Source: Epiperipatus broadwayi | Taxonomy: Eukaryota; Onychophora; Udeonychophora; Euonychophora; Peripatidae | DNA length: 64,000 nt | Assembly: GCA_028023455.1 (NCBI GenBank) | Contig: JAQFVV010012490.1 | Location: forward strand, 3,288,001-3,352,000 | Direction: 5' to 3' | Shown: piece after piece, positions 58,301 through 63,878 of the stretch | Numbering within the stretch: the stretch's first letter is position 1 | Layout of the letters: the number at the start of each line of letters is the position of its first letter | Notes under the pieces: generated by a model | What the model was told of the DNA's origin: nothing | The model's database searches: none | Seen by the model: the letters and a program-made list of their open reading frames with translations, nothing else | Translations under genes and position numbers: made by a program

Positions 58301-58830
58301 AAAATCCCTATCCAATGCCTATTCATCCAATATTTCTAATTTAGTGTCTAGCTTGTGGTTTTCATCAATGAGGAACCTTCAGTCTGACAGCATTGCACCT
58401 AGATCTTAGGCAACCTTACAACAGCCATCTTTTACCTATTTATTTAATTATATAACTATGACTGATAGGGGACTGAATTAGATCCTAAGATCTAGGTGCA
58501 GTGCACTCATATTCAAGGCTCTTCAGTGACAAAAGCCATAAGCAAGAAACTAGACTGCTGTATTGAATGAGTAGGCATTAGATAAGAATTTCATGCACAA
58601 ACCTTCTTGCATCCATTAATTACTAAGGCTTGCCCTTGATAGCCCTACTATGTGGAAAGTTTAGTATCAGGAAGTAAATTTATCATTTATAATCAAAATT
58701 ATTAACTCACATATTCTAAAAATTCTTGCTTCTCAAAGGGAAGTTTAAATGCTGGAGGAATGTATTTACTTTTGAGTGATATTAGAGTGGCTTTATTTGT
58801 AATGAATCCAGATCCTGGGAAATGGTTGAC
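13235..58830 (-). CDS. TTLL-family (TTLL15-like) tubulin tyrosine ligase-like gene, seven internal exons
   Basis: Host protein-coding gene on the minus strand, partial at both ends. Seven exons of 120, 146, 84, 85, 79, 109 and 67 bp add up to 690 bp, exactly 230 codons. Every junction keeps the frame and has AG/GT borders. The encoded stretch matches the catalytic ATP-grasp core of tubulin tyrosine ligase-like enzymes, which add amino acids to tubulin tails or other proteins. Motifs in order are VNHFPGSGFITNK, LWVQKSNKHRGIKI, FVQQFIDRPFLI, KFDIGVYTILTS, DPLRVYIY, LLRFC, KYVVRDNYFPTW, then FELVRFDFLVDENLNVFIME. The usual glycine-rich KP...RGxGI loop reads QKSNKHRGIKI, and the usual Arg after KFD is Gly-Val-Tyr, as I recall for the TTLL15 type. 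Introns are about 9.0, 0.1, 6.3, 0.17, 11.3 and 18.0 kb. The start codon, 5' exons and the terminal exon with the NMSP motif were not found and probably lie outside. Substrate cannot be told from sequence. Confidence 0.9.
13302..19100. other. TTLL-like intron: AT-rich DNA without a recognised gene
   Basis: Left part of the 18-kb intron. No exon or transposon protein was recognised. 14330-15010 and 17600-18200 are less AT-rich and may be old repeats. A run of nine G lies near 17832-17840. The short open frame at 18006-18218 has no recognisable domain. A tandem repeat at 16350-16840 is listed separately. Confidence 0.45.
16350..16840. repeat. Tandem repeat, about 166-bp unit, about 2.5 copies
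   Basis: A unit starting CCCAAAATTACATTRTACAT occurs at 16485 and 16651, and a partial earlier copy precedes it at about 16360-16425. Units share CACTAATA, TATAATTTAT and AAAAATTTAAAATA blocks in the same order with moderate divergence. Confidence 0.7.
19101..21830. other. CpG-rich block of unknown origin, possible young non-autonomous element
   Basis: This 2.7-kb stretch has many CG dinucleotides (for example TCGAGAC, GACGATTGCG, ACGAGACGAG, CCTCGAACGAG), while flanking DNA has very few. In this window the gypsy element and the solo LTR show the same CpG enrichment, which suggests a recent insertion. A short CAG run lies at 20871-20882. No transposon protein, clear terminal repeat or target-site duplication was found. 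The open frame at 19105-19293 has no recognised domain. Confidence 0.4.
22680..23135. repeat. Degenerate satellite, about five units of 75-110 bp
   Basis: Repeated order of CACAGAATTTGTA, a T-rich run, AACAYCAACAAATTTA and CTTATTACG, with interspersed G runs (TTTTTTGGGGGG). Units diverge to the right. It lies within the TTLL-like intron and has no coding potential. Confidence 0.7.
23140..24500. other. AT-rich intronic DNA, nothing recognised
   Basis: GT-rich (23279-23337) and TA-rich patches. A tRNA B-box-like AAGTTCGAACCCTCACA lies at 23208-23224, but there is no matching A box at the right spacing. No gene or element recognised. Confidence 0.4.
24510..26045. repeat. Large AT-rich palindrome with direct outer repeats
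   Basis: The left arm at about 24700-25227 and right arm at about 25378-25890 are inverted copies; both contain the distinctive string around CTATTGAC/CCGGCAATAG and CAGCAATCTT. The loop is about 150 bp. In contrast, the outermost 90 bp (24520-24605 and 25950-26040) are direct copies containing TTTTCTGAC and AGAGT. This mix of inverted and direct ends is like the Penelope-like element at 60-64 kb, but no reverse transcriptase is visible. The 186-residue minus frame at 25403-25963 is the arm in translation, all Ile/Phe/Leu/Tyr, and is not a credible gene. Confidence 0.7.
26046..29371. other. AT-rich intronic DNA, nothing recognised
   Basis: TA microsatellites, poly-A and poly-T runs and short chance frames (27199-27417, 27721-27924, 28205-28414) with no recognisable domain. 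A short TGATGA-type run on the minus strand near 29150 could be an RTE tail remnant but nothing next to it supports that. Confidence 0.4.
29384..29536. mobile_element. Short family A insertion (inverted, truncated)
   Basis: A 153-bp copy: a minus fragment (29384-29430) joined head-to-head to a plus fragment (29431-29536). It is bordered by TTATTTAAGTAT (29372-29383) and TTATTTAGGTAT (29537-29548), a 12-bp duplication with one difference. The ribozyme region is absent because both halves stop short of it. It shows that the inner junction differs between copies while the minus-then-plus layout is kept. Confidence 0.8.
29817..29858 (-). ncRNA. Hammerhead ribozyme, family A, core mutated
   Basis: Minus strand order is TCCTCA, then TTGATGA where the core should be CTGATGA, stem II GGC/GCC, GAAAC, TA, GTC, TGGGGA. 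The C3-to-T change should abolish cleavage, although every helix is preserved. Confidence 0.75.
30287..30328 (+). ncRNA. Hammerhead ribozyme, family A, one substitution at the cleavage stem
   Basis: TCCTCA, CTGATGA, stem II GGT/GCC, GAAAC, then TATTC in place of TAGTC, then TGAGGA. The core is complete and stem I pairs perfectly. The G of the GTC triplet is T, which removes the stem III C-G pair, so activity is doubtful. Confidence 0.75.
30455..31339. other. AT-rich intronic DNA, nothing recognised
   Basis: Between the family A dimer and TTLL-like exon 6. No exon, ORF or repeat family recognised. Confidence 0.4.
31340..31448 (-). CDS. TTLL-like exon 6 (helical segment)
   Basis: 109 bp with acceptor TTTTGTAG and donor GTATAT. 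It encodes KDPDVIWQQIQEAIQHV, then EKEAELLQAAEKFKMI, the helix between the fourth and fifth TTL blocks. Phase fits on both sides (GC enters, AG leaves). Flanking introns are about 11.3 kb and 18.0 kb. Confidence 0.9.
31970..32110 (+). repeat. Possible tRNA-derived SINE fragment
   Basis: GATAGTGAAGTAGC at 31988 resembles an A box, and GGATTCAAATCC at 32025-32036 is a good Pol III B box at a spacing that fits. The rest of the body is not recognisable. A similar B-box piece occurs on the minus strand near 48857-48870 (GGGTTCAAATTTGG). Confidence 0.3.
33170..33960 (-). pseudogene. RTE-type endonuclease relic
   Basis: On the minus strand, broken frames give KLNIVGLYEVRKKDEE, STSGVGFIINKKWKN, IVEIDSISDRAARLVIHING, VIRDCNARIGK, NERGTDLW and SELDYILTNRK. 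These are the endonuclease blocks of RTE-clade LINE proteins in the right order (ExRW-like, GDFN-like, NERG, DYILT). Several frameshifts and stops separate them. It lies in a TTLL-like intron in the sense orientation of the host gene. It belongs to the same general clade as the 3' fragment at 9131 but is not a continuation of it. Confidence 0.7.
33961..39538. other. AT-rich intronic DNA, nothing recognised
   Basis: Long stretch of the 11.3-kb intron. 35980-36600 is less AT-rich and may be an old unique repeat. The minus frames at 35708-35965 and 36885-37106 lack domains. Runs of A and T at 37021-37090 and 37670-37800 are low-complexity. Confidence 0.4.
39650..40430 (+). mobile_element. Solo LTR (about 781 bp) nested in the family A copy
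   Basis: Begins TGAAGT and ends ACTACA, which are near-inverted ends of the TG...CA type. It is flanked by TTACC (39645-39649) and ATACC (40431-40435), a 5-bp duplication with one difference. Removing it rejoins the family A sequence 'CATCTAT-TACC' with 'TACTCATCC'. The inside is CpG-rich and contains a degenerate tandem run of CTCTGCAACTAATGCT-like units at 39810-40010. The frames at 39781 and 40074 are chance frames in the LTR. It is unrelated by eye to the gypsy LTRs at 51 and 56 kb. The strand is nominal. Confidence 0.75.
39810..40010. repeat. Short tandem repeat inside the solo LTR
   Basis: Repeats of CTCTGCAAC(T/G)AATGCT alternate with CTTCTA, giving a period of about 37 bp in the first half and about 20 bp in the second. 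Confidence 0.7.
40449..40490 (-). ncRNA. Hammerhead ribozyme, type I, apparently intact (family A)
   Basis: Minus strand: TCCTCA, core CTGACGA (position 7 may be any base), stem II GGC/GCC with loop CACAA, GAAAC, TA, cleavage triplet GTC, TGAGGA. Stem I pairs perfectly over six bases and no core residue is changed. This is the best preserved family A ribozyme. Confidence 0.88.
41087..41128 (+). ncRNA. Hammerhead ribozyme, type I (family A)
   Basis: TCATCA, core CTGACGA, stem II TGGC/GCCG, GAAAC, TA, GTC, TGAGGA. The core is complete. Stem I has one mismatch. It is the plus-strand partner of 40449-40490 in the same inverted insertion. Confidence 0.82.
41295..42701. other. AT-rich intronic DNA, nothing recognised
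   Basis: Between the family A copy and TTLL-like exon 5. No domain-bearing frame or repeat family was seen. Confidence 0.4.
42702..42780 (-). CDS. TTLL-like exon 5 (MPSLKASYSEM...)
   Basis: 79 bp. Acceptor AATTTTAG lies directly before ATG CCA, so this ATG is an internal Met and not a start. Donor GTAATA. It encodes MPSLKASYSEMSY, then TLNAYLRLL, and leaves one G that pairs with GC of exon 6 to make Gly. An open frame continues into the intron but has no family similarity there. Confidence 0.88.
42952..43036 (-). CDS. TTLL-like exon 4 (FCSKPYYP...YFPTW)
   Basis: 85 bp with acceptor ATTTAG and donor GTAATG. After the base completing Arg it encodes FCSKPYYPLIL, then KYVVRDNYFPTWQ, matching the RFC..YYPF...KYVVGDDY pattern of this TTLL subgroup. 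It ends in phase 0. The following intron is 171 bp. Confidence 0.9.
43037..45539. other. AT-rich intronic DNA, nothing recognised
   Basis: The minus frame at 43557-43742 is a chance frame. Poly-A runs lie near 44883-44905. No exon is expected here because the phases of the flanking exons already match. Confidence 0.45.
45554..46029. mobile_element. Family A inverted copy with 14-bp target-site duplication
   Basis: A 476-bp insertion bordered by AAAACAGTATGTAA at 45540-45553 and 46030-46043, a perfect duplication. The minus fragment (45554-45690) joins a plus fragment (45691-46029). The plus half has a ribozyme region at 45841-45886 with core CTGATGA and stem I TCCTCA, but GAAAC reads GAAGC and GTC reads GTT, so it is probably inactive. 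It is more diverged than the 40-kb copy. Confidence 0.85.
46654..46693 (-). ncRNA. Hammerhead ribozyme, type I (family B)
   Basis: Minus strand: GCCTTA, core CTGAGGA, stem II TGC/GCA with loop CCATA, GAAAC, TG, GTC, TGAGGT. All core residues are present and stem I pairs over six bases with two G-U wobbles. Confidence 0.85.
46849..46888 (-). ncRNA. Hammerhead ribozyme, type I (family B)
   Basis: Minus strand: GCCTCA, core CTGAGGA, stem II reduced to two pairs, GAAAC, TG, GTC, TGAGGT. Stem I is fully paired with one G-U. It is the tandem partner of 46654-46693. Confidence 0.82.
47386..47425 (+). ncRNA. Hammerhead ribozyme, type I (family B), weaker stem I
   Basis: GCCTCA, core CTGAGGA, ACCAGTAGC, GAAAC, CA, GTC, TGACAT. 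The core is complete. Only the three inner stem I pairs are clear. A fourth, degenerate copy lies near 47020-47062 with a broken core. Confidence 0.75.
47491..49374. other. AT-rich intronic DNA, nothing recognised
   Basis: Intron between TTLL-like exons 3 and 4. It contains only low-complexity and unassigned sequence, apart from a B-box-like GGGTTCAAATTTGG on the minus strand near 48857-48870. Confidence 0.4.
49375..49458 (-). CDS. TTLL-like exon 3 (KFDIGVYTILTS)
   Basis: 84 bp with acceptor TTAACCAG and donor GTAAGA. It encodes KFDIGVYTILTS and DPLRVYIYGGDVLL, the most diagnostic stretch of TTLL proteins. It leaves two bases of an Arg codon that the next exon completes, giving LLRFC across the junction. 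Confidence 0.93.
49557..49702 (-). CDS. TTLL-like exon 2 (nucleotide-binding loop region)
   Basis: 146 bp, entered in phase 0 and left after two bases of an Arg codon. Acceptor CTTTTAG, donor GTAAGG. It encodes DKLWVQKSNKHRGIKI and FVQQFIDRPFLIDK, the ATP-contacting part of the TTL fold. The next intron is only 98 bp and the first base of the following exon completes the Arg. Confidence 0.92.
50068..50160 (+). repeat. tRNA-like sequence or tRNA-derived SINE head
   Basis: TTAGCCAGGAGG (50078-50089) resembles a Pol III A box and GGGTTCACGTCCTGG (50138-50152) fits a B box, with about 50 bases between. An internal TCTGC/GCAGA pair could form an arm. The acceptor stem does not pair convincingly, so a functional tRNA is unlikely. 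It sits in the TTLL-like intron between exons 1 and 2. A second A-box-like match, TAGTGCAGTGG, lies at 51222-51232. Confidence 0.5.
51385..51471. repeat. Degenerate TACC/CTAC tract, left of the gypsy element
   Basis: CCCACCTACCTCCCACCC and similar motifs. They continue on the far side of the gypsy element (57087-57840), so the element split one tract. Confidence 0.75.
51472..52278 (+). repeat. 5' LTR of the gypsy element
   Basis: 807 bp, TGTTATGTA to GGATCTAACA. It lacks a 6-bp CTAAAC insertion and one A that are present in the right LTR. A TA-rich patch and ATTAAATC box near 52126-52152 may be regulatory, but no promoter is certain. Confidence 0.95.
52279..52303 (+). promoter_or_regulatory. 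Primer-binding site
   Basis: TTTGGCGCAGTCAAGAG directly follows the LTR end. TGGCGCAGTC at 52281-52290 is complementary to a tRNA 3' end GACTGCGCCA. TGGCGCAGTC-type sites are known from insect gypsy-group elements and are ascribed to tRNA-Ser; the host tRNA here is not established. Confidence 0.75.
52407..54146 (+). pseudogene. gypsy gag, protease and N-terminal reverse transcriptase
   Basis: One continuous frame. It is open from 52200 inside the LTR; the Met at 52407, after the primer-binding site, is the likelier gag start. Gag: capsid-like region (YVKHIEKYLFIN, GNYFNPTPSRHV, LLEQFLTGI), then two CCHC zinc knuckles, CFCCGKKGHKATDC and CKLCNKKGHRQNMC, near 53030-53135. Protease: active site VDSGSG at 53295-53309. 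Reverse transcriptase: LCGDYRVTVNK, VKLDLNAAFHQI, RLPFGITSAPSIFQ. The frame ends at a stop at 54144-54146 because of a single-base frameshift just upstream of the catalytic DD box. Gag packages the RNA, protease processes the polyprotein, and the polymerase copies RNA to DNA. Similar proteins are often annotated K02A2.6-like. Confidence 0.92.
54124..54519 (+). pseudogene. gypsy reverse transcriptase, catalytic half and thumb
   Basis: Shifted by one base relative to the upstream frame. It contains PYFDDILV (the catalytic YFDD box, about 54136-54160), INFLGHII-type FLGHII, and QLQAFLGLVNFF. It stops at 54517-54519 after a second frameshift where the RNase H domain should begin. All catalytic residues visible here are intact, but they cannot be made together with the first half in one frame. 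Confidence 0.9.
54520..55174 (+). pseudogene. gypsy RNase H domain with in-frame stop codons
   Basis: The frame contains TTDTSKFGVGAVLSH, an in-frame TGA at 54644-54646, then YASRTLSKAEKNYSQLDKEA, TDHKPLLGI, and KGKQIGHADVLSRMPN. These are the D, E, D and H/D blocks of retroelement RNase H. A second in-frame TGA at 55172-55174 precedes the integrase zinc-binding region. Both stops could be simple point mutations; the first fits CGA to TGA by CpG decay. Confidence 0.9.
55175..55862 (+). pseudogene. gypsy integrase, zinc-binding and DDE core, frameshifted
   Basis: The zinc region has GHPGIVRAK and CENCQQC; the first of the usual two His is not seen. The first catalytic Asp is in IHIDHCSPF (about 55367) and the frame breaks in the run of A near 55455. 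In the next frame come VSDNG (second Asp) and NGLAERAVQSL (Glu), so all three catalytic residues are present but split over two frames. PPYHPQSNG is typical of this family. The frame closes at 55860-55862 from a further frame change. Confidence 0.92.
55864..56181 (+). pseudogene. gypsy integrase C-terminal domain
   Basis: Encodes ERVWIKNTLKNRWFLGEV, VTVQMGDGKILKKHVNQL and a charged tail of about 50 residues, ending at 56181. This is the small beta-barrel DNA-binding region that follows the core in gypsy integrases. No chromodomain is seen. Confidence 0.82.
56232..56258 (+). other. Perfect hairpin just before the polypurine tract
   Basis: TTCGAAGACTA (56232-56242), loop ACAAA, TAGTCTTCGAA (56248-56258): an 11-bp perfect stem, 50 bases after the last stop codon and immediately before the polypurine tract. 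Confidence 0.85.
56259..56272 (+). promoter_or_regulatory. Polypurine tract
   Basis: TTTGGGGGAAGTAC ends at the first base before the right LTR. This is the expected plus-strand primer site of the gypsy element. Confidence 0.85.
56273..57086 (+). repeat. 3' LTR of the gypsy element
   Basis: 814 bp, the same ends as the left LTR. It follows the polypurine tract and precedes the CATAT target duplication. Confidence 0.95.
57087..57840. repeat. Degenerate TACC/CTAC satellite, right of the gypsy element
   Basis: About 750 bp of imperfect CTAC, TACC, CTACCTAC and CATC units with no open frame. It forms one tract with 51385-51471, split by the gypsy insertion. A TA microsatellite follows at 57844-57857. 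Confidence 0.85.
58235..58672. mobile_element. Diverged family A inverted copy
   Basis: A minus half (about 58235-58460) with the GGATGCAAGAAGG, CCAATGCCTATTCATCCAATA and GCACCTAGATCTTAGG blocks joins a plus half (about 58461-58672) with TTAGATCCTAAGATCTAGG and ATGAGTAGGCATTAGAT. The ribozyme cores are mutated in both halves. No certain target-site duplication. It lies about 40 bp downstream of the TTLL-like exon 1 donor. Confidence 0.75.
58711..58830 (-). CDS. TTLL-like exon 1 of those visible (VNHFPGSGFITNK)
   Basis: 120 bp, 40 codons, phase 0 at both ends. Acceptor TTTACTTTAG abuts the exon and the donor is GTGAGT. It encodes VNHFPGSGF, then IPPAFKLPFEKQEFLEY, which is the N-terminal edge of the TTL domain. 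The upstream exon is not identified; 59-64 kb holds repeats and a Penelope-like element. Confidence 0.88.
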
Positions 58831-58840
58831 CTAAAGTAAA

Positions 58841-60034
58841 AAAAAGAAGTCATTACATGTAAAAATACTAATTTATATTTAAAATTATTTAATATATGGC
58901 AATTATTACACTATGAAAAAGAGTTATAAAACTCCCATTTTTTCTATATTTATTTCATTATGAAAACAATAAAAAAATTAATCAGATGCAATAAGTCGAA
59001 ATTGATTATATTTTTCTACTTAAAAAAATATAATTATCTAATGACCAAAAATGTGGAATATTTTATATAAGCAATCTCAAGCTAAATGGTTTACTGTTAT
59101 AGCAATATGTGCTAAATTGGTATTATAATTGCAATCACTATAACAGTGGCCACTTTTTAAATGAAGGCAAATAATCCAAATCAGTGAAAATATCTGCTGA
59201 CTTTAATGGTATGCCAATACTATTACATTCTATAATACACCTTGAAAAGATTTTCAATGAGAAAGGAAGATAGGACTGATTAATAACAATAATGATATTG
59301 TATGTTATTATCAATATGACACTAAAAACTAACATGAGAAAAGATTAAATATTTTTAAATAATAATTTCATGAGAAGTTCTAATTATTGTCAGACATTGT
59401 GATGATGTGTTTAAAATATAATTCAAATTTTAAATTAATGAGAAAAGATTAAATATTTTTAAATAATAATTTCATGAAAGTTCTAATTATTGTCAGACAT
59501 TGTGATGATGTGTTTAAAATATAATTCAAATTTTAAATTAATTAATATTTTATATATAACAATATTTAACATTTTTGTTTTTGTTTAGGTCATTGAAAAA
59601 AGTAAAAAGTTAATATGAAAAGGTTTGATTTACTATAAAGAACTTAGTTATATGTTAAATAATTTGAGATATCAATTTGATGTGTGGACAGGGGGTATCT
59701 AATTCTATTAGCAAACTTAAACTGTAAAAAAATTATGTCACTGCTTTTTAATGCATATATACCATGAATATATATATTCAAGGTTTTTTGTTTTCTATCA
59801 GTGCATCCCTCATCTTAACTTTACCATGTCAGCAATCATTCATCAATACATGAAATCAAACCATCTTCTCTCATTATGCTTACATTTTGATACCACTTCC
59901 AGTTTCAGATCAGTAAAACAAAAATATGGAATATCTTAACTTCATACATATAATATTTTTATCAATAATTCTCATTAATTTTTCTTTCAAACTATGCTGC
60001 AAATACAAAAAAGTGTAAACACAAAAAATAATAA
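58841..60034. other. AT-rich DNA upstream of TTLL-like exon 1; one tandem duplication
   Basis: No upstream TTLL-like exon was recognised. The frames at 59138-59335 and 59751-59939 have no recognisable domain. It contains the 104-bp duplication at 59336-59542. Confidence 0.45.
59336..59542. repeat. Recent tandem duplication, 104-bp unit
   Basis: 59336-59439 and 59440-59542 are nearly identical; the only difference seen is a small loss at CATGAGAAG versus CATGAAAG. It starts GAGAAAAGATTAAAT. Confidence 0.9.
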
Positions 60035-60915
60035 TATAAGTAAAAGATACAAACAATGTATTGAAAGCAAAGCTTTACTAGTGCAGACAATTATGAAGTG
60101 CTGAGGCATGCTTTTGACTAGATTCAGTCATAGACATAGCAATGAATGTAACAGAAATGGGAAGATATATTAAATAGTCCAAAAACAAGTGAACTAATTT
60201 GCATATTGTTTGCATTGTAAATTAAATGGTTAGAGTGGCATTTCTTGGAGAAGGGAACACAGGATTCTCTTTGATTGATGCTATGTTTATCTTCAGAGAT
60301 GTGCAAACCTTCTTGACTTTGTATTTGGCATCATTGTGCACAATGCACACTATGCTAAATGATGTAGGCTCAAAACTATGACTGAATTTAAAGAAATTGT
60401 TGTAAAAGATGGACTTTGTGTCAGTATGAGTTATAGCTCAGTTCTAATGGTATTTATGTTGAGCTAAGCAGGTGGATAAATTGCTCAGGAGTCACGATAA
60501 TTGTCAAGCAGTATTTGGATATTTACTTTTGTAAACAATCTGAGATTGAAGATCCAGAGGCAGTTTATCTTTTGAGTTATTGATTAAATTTTTGCAATGA
60601 AGGAGGGATGTGGGGAGTAATTTGATGGATGATAGAAAATGTTTTATTAATTAGATTGGAGATTTTGGATACTAGGGAAGGAATATCCAAGGCTTTTCAT
60701 TGGTTTGTGGAGGGATGTTGTAGTTTATAATAAAAAATTTCAATGTTCTGAAAAAAAAATGAGTCATTGAATCCATTAATGGTCAGCTCTGATATATATA
60801 TATGTATCAATGTTATTTTTTTACTCATATTCAAATTTACAAAAGTAGAGGTTTCTGTATAGGAATATCTTGAATCCTGTGAATATGTGCACCATTGGTG
60901 TGACTTTGGGTGTAT
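60035..60915 (+). repeat. Penelope-like flanking repeat, copy 1
   Basis: Downstream repeat relative to the minus-strand coding remnants. Its last 125 bp (60791-60915) match only the inverted copy 3. Confidence 0.8.
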
Positions 60916-60919
60916 AAAA

Positions 60920-62496
60920 CCATGTACACGAAGAGGTTTAACAAGCTTCTCTATAGTTTAGTACACATATATAACATTGAATGTACAAATCAAAACATTT
61001 TATGCCATTAGAAATATCTTCATTTTCTTTAGTCCATTTTAAAGGGGTGGCAATTGCTACATCCGGTTGGATTTGCTTGATAAGAGTGTCAGAGGTGCAC
61101 ATGAGAACATCATTTATATATCTTGTGTAAAAATGTAGGGTGTAATGTAAAGTACTTAAGGTAGAAACATTTCTTCGAATTTATTAAAAAATATACTGGA
61201 AATATCACTTATGTGAAGGTCCATAGGCCAATCTTTGTCAATTTTATAATGAACATTATTAAAGGATGCAATAATCTAATTGTTTGTATCCAGATAAGAA
61301 CATCAACAATAAAAGGCACTTTTCTGGGCATTATAATCTGCATGTTCAAGACTTGTTTAATAATATGGATAGAAACTGTATGAGGGATAGAACGCATAGC
61401 TCGATGGTGTCCTATGATTGAAGCAGTTGAGGTTGTGGAGACAATTGTTTTTAATTCTATCAACATATTCAAATGTAGACTTAACTTATGTATTTACCAA
61501 TGCCAAATTGATCAATTAGCCACTGAGTTGTCATTTTTGCTGTTTGAAATAGTAGACTCTGCTGAAATCTATCTTAAGGCATAAGGAGCAGTCAGTTTTA
61601 TGAATTTTAATGTTGGCAAATAATTTTGGCATAGTAACCACAGAAGGATAAATGTTGTAATATTCATATTTAAATAATGCTTTGTTACAAAATTTATAGA
61701 GGATAATGGGTGCAAATTTGTCATTGGTTCTTTTAATGTTGTAAGATTCAAATGGTGTAAATTTTAGATTATGGGTTTGCCAATTAATTTTAGTTACAAA
61801 CTTTTGTGTTAGTCAATAATATAAAGTGGTTCCTTTTGTCCTCCTTGATATATGTGCTGTCATTATCTAGAAAGTATTGTTTAATGGCAATCATTCTTTG
61901 AGACCACTCCTGTTTTAAAATCTAATGTGTTTACAAGCAGTGATTAGCAAGAATTGGTCAATGATAATATCACATTGTAGGTTACTGCAAAACATTGTTT
62001 TGATGTCAGTTCCAAGATTGCGGATTGGGTGTTGCCATGTACTACCAACATAACATGGGCCAAGGTTGAGAATATTCACAATATTAGAGGACAAGGTAAA
62101 TGTTGATAAATTAACACAATTATAGTTAAAAGCAGGCACGAATCCATGAGACAAACCAATTTTCTTGTTGTATTTAGCCTGTAGATTGACGGCCAACACC
62201 TGACATTTATCATAAATATCTGGTAGAGTATCTATGATGTGCTGCATTTTTCAAAGTCTATGCTCATATTTTTTTAAGGATCTCTTGCAACTATTAATAA
62301 TATTTTAAAGCAAGAGAGATTTGAGCTGTAAAATAATTTCATCTTGGTCATGAATAAACTGTGTTAAGGTAAACATAGCAACAGTTAGGGAAATTTTTTT
62401 GCATATATTAGGTTTCAAGAAATTTAATTATTTCTCTTAACATATAGGTTGACTTCAAAGATTTAAATATCATCTTACAATTTTGATGAAGATCCA
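60920..62496 (-). pseudogene. Penelope-like reverse transcriptase remnants
   Basis: Minus-strand fragments in several frames. From the Met at 62496: MDLHQNCKMIFKSLKS; then VNLSTFTLSSNIVNILNLG (about 62120-62060), the N-terminal 'NLSS..LS..E...L..G' signature of Penelope proteins; QYFLDNDSTYIKEDK; then PKLFANIKIHKTDCSLCLK, matching the P..YGLPKIHK motif; and FYTRYINDVLM (about 61127-61095), the catalytic RYxDD box with the first Asp changed to Asn. Multiple stops and frameshifts mean there is no functional enzyme. Confidence 0.82.
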
Positions 62497-62549
62497 TTTT
62501 GTAAAAATGTAAAAATAACACTTTTAAACATTTTATCTCTGAAACTGTA

Positions 62550-62985
62550 ATATAAATAAAGGATACAAACAATGCATTAACAGCAAAGTTTTATTAGTGC
62601 AGACAATTATGGAGTGCTGTTGTATGCTTTTGACTGGATTTGTCATAGATGTAGCAATGAATGTAATAGAAGTGAGAGGGTATACTAAGTGATCCAAAAT
62701 CAACTACTTTGCATATTGTTTGCATTGTACATTAAATGGTTAACATGGGCCATTTCTTGGAGAGGGAAATGCAGGATTCATTTTGATTGATATGCCAAGC
62801 TCCCTTGATTTACATTTGGCATTGTTGTGCTCAGTGCAGACTACACTAAATGATGTATGTTCAAAACTATGACCAAATTTAGAGAAATGGTAAAAAAAGA
62901 TGGATTTTGCTTTAGTATGAGTTAAAGCTGGTTGTAAAGATATTTATGTTGGGTTAAGTGAATAGATAAGTTGGCTCAAGACTTG
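62550..62985 (+). repeat. Penelope-like flanking repeat, copy 2 (direct)
   Basis: Direct copy of 60035-60510, upstream of the minus-strand coding remnants. Similarity ends near 62985, where the inverted copy 3 starts. Confidence 0.8.
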
Positions 62986-62999
62986 TCATAATAAACACT

Positions 63000-63878
63000 C
63001 AAAGTTGTTTACACCAATGGCACACAAATTTGCAGGGCTCAAGGCCTTCCTAGACAGAAACCTTCACCTCCATAAATTCGAGTGTAATCAAAAAAAATAA
63101 AAATAACATTGGTACATTTATATGAGTTGCACAGTACTGGATTCAATGACTCATTGTTTATTTAGATTATTAAATTTTTTTATTATAAACTACAACACTC
63201 CCCCCACAAGACAATGACAAACCTTAGATATCCCTTTCTTACTTACCCAAAATCTTCCATCTAATTAATAAAACAGTTTTCATCACCCATCAAATTGCTC
63301 TCTGCACCCCTTTCCTACTGCATCATTTAATCAATAACTCAAAAAATAAACTGTCCCCTGATCTTCATTCTCAGTTTGTTTAGAAAATTAAATGTCCAAA
63401 TACTGCTTGCCAATCTCTTTATTAGTGGTGAATCCTGAGGCAACTTATCCACTTGCTTAGCCCAACATAAATATCTTTGCAATTGAGCTATAACTCATAT
63501 AGATACAAAGGCAATATTTTTCAATCATTTCTCTAAATTCGGTCATAGTTTCAAGCCTACATTATTTAGCATAGTCTGCACTGAGCATAAAGTCAAAAAG
63601 GCTTGGCATATCTCTGGAGATAAACACACCATCAATTGAAAAGAACCTTGTATTCTCATTTCCAAGAAATGGCTCACTCTAACAATTTAATTAATATGCA
63701 AACAATATACAAATTAGTTCACTTGTTTTCAGACTACTTAATATACCCACCCACTTCTGTTATCTTTATTGCTAAGTCTATGACTGAATCCAGTTGAAAG
63801 CATACTCAACATTTCATAATTATTTGCACTAATAAAGCTTTACTCTCAAAATGTTGTTTGTATCTTTTTCTTATATAA
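63000..63878 (-). repeat. Penelope-like flanking repeat, copy 3 (inverted)
   Basis: Reverse complement of copy 1 along nearly its full length, including a shared poly-A/T patch and the CACCATTGGTGT block. Confidence 0.8.

Larger units (their letters stand above)
60035..63878 (-). mobile_element. Penelope-like retroelement, decayed, with direct and inverted flanking repeats
   Basis: Three copies of one repeat surround broken reverse transcriptase remnants: 60035-60915 (plus), 62550-62985 (plus, direct copy) and 63000-63878 (inverted). Direct plus inverted terminal repeats of this kind (pLTRs) are characteristic of Penelope-like elements. The coding remnants lie between the two direct copies and read on the minus strand. 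The repeats contain GCATATTGTTTGCATTGTA and CAGACAATTATG. No hammerhead core was found in the repeats, although such cores are known in some Penelope-like elements. No target-site duplication was established and no GIY-YIG domain was recognised. Confidence 0.82.

Noticed and set aside
60124-60306. 60-residue minus frame in a Penelope-like flanking repeat
   Set aside because: The other two copies of the repeat do not keep this frame open, so it is not conserved as coding.
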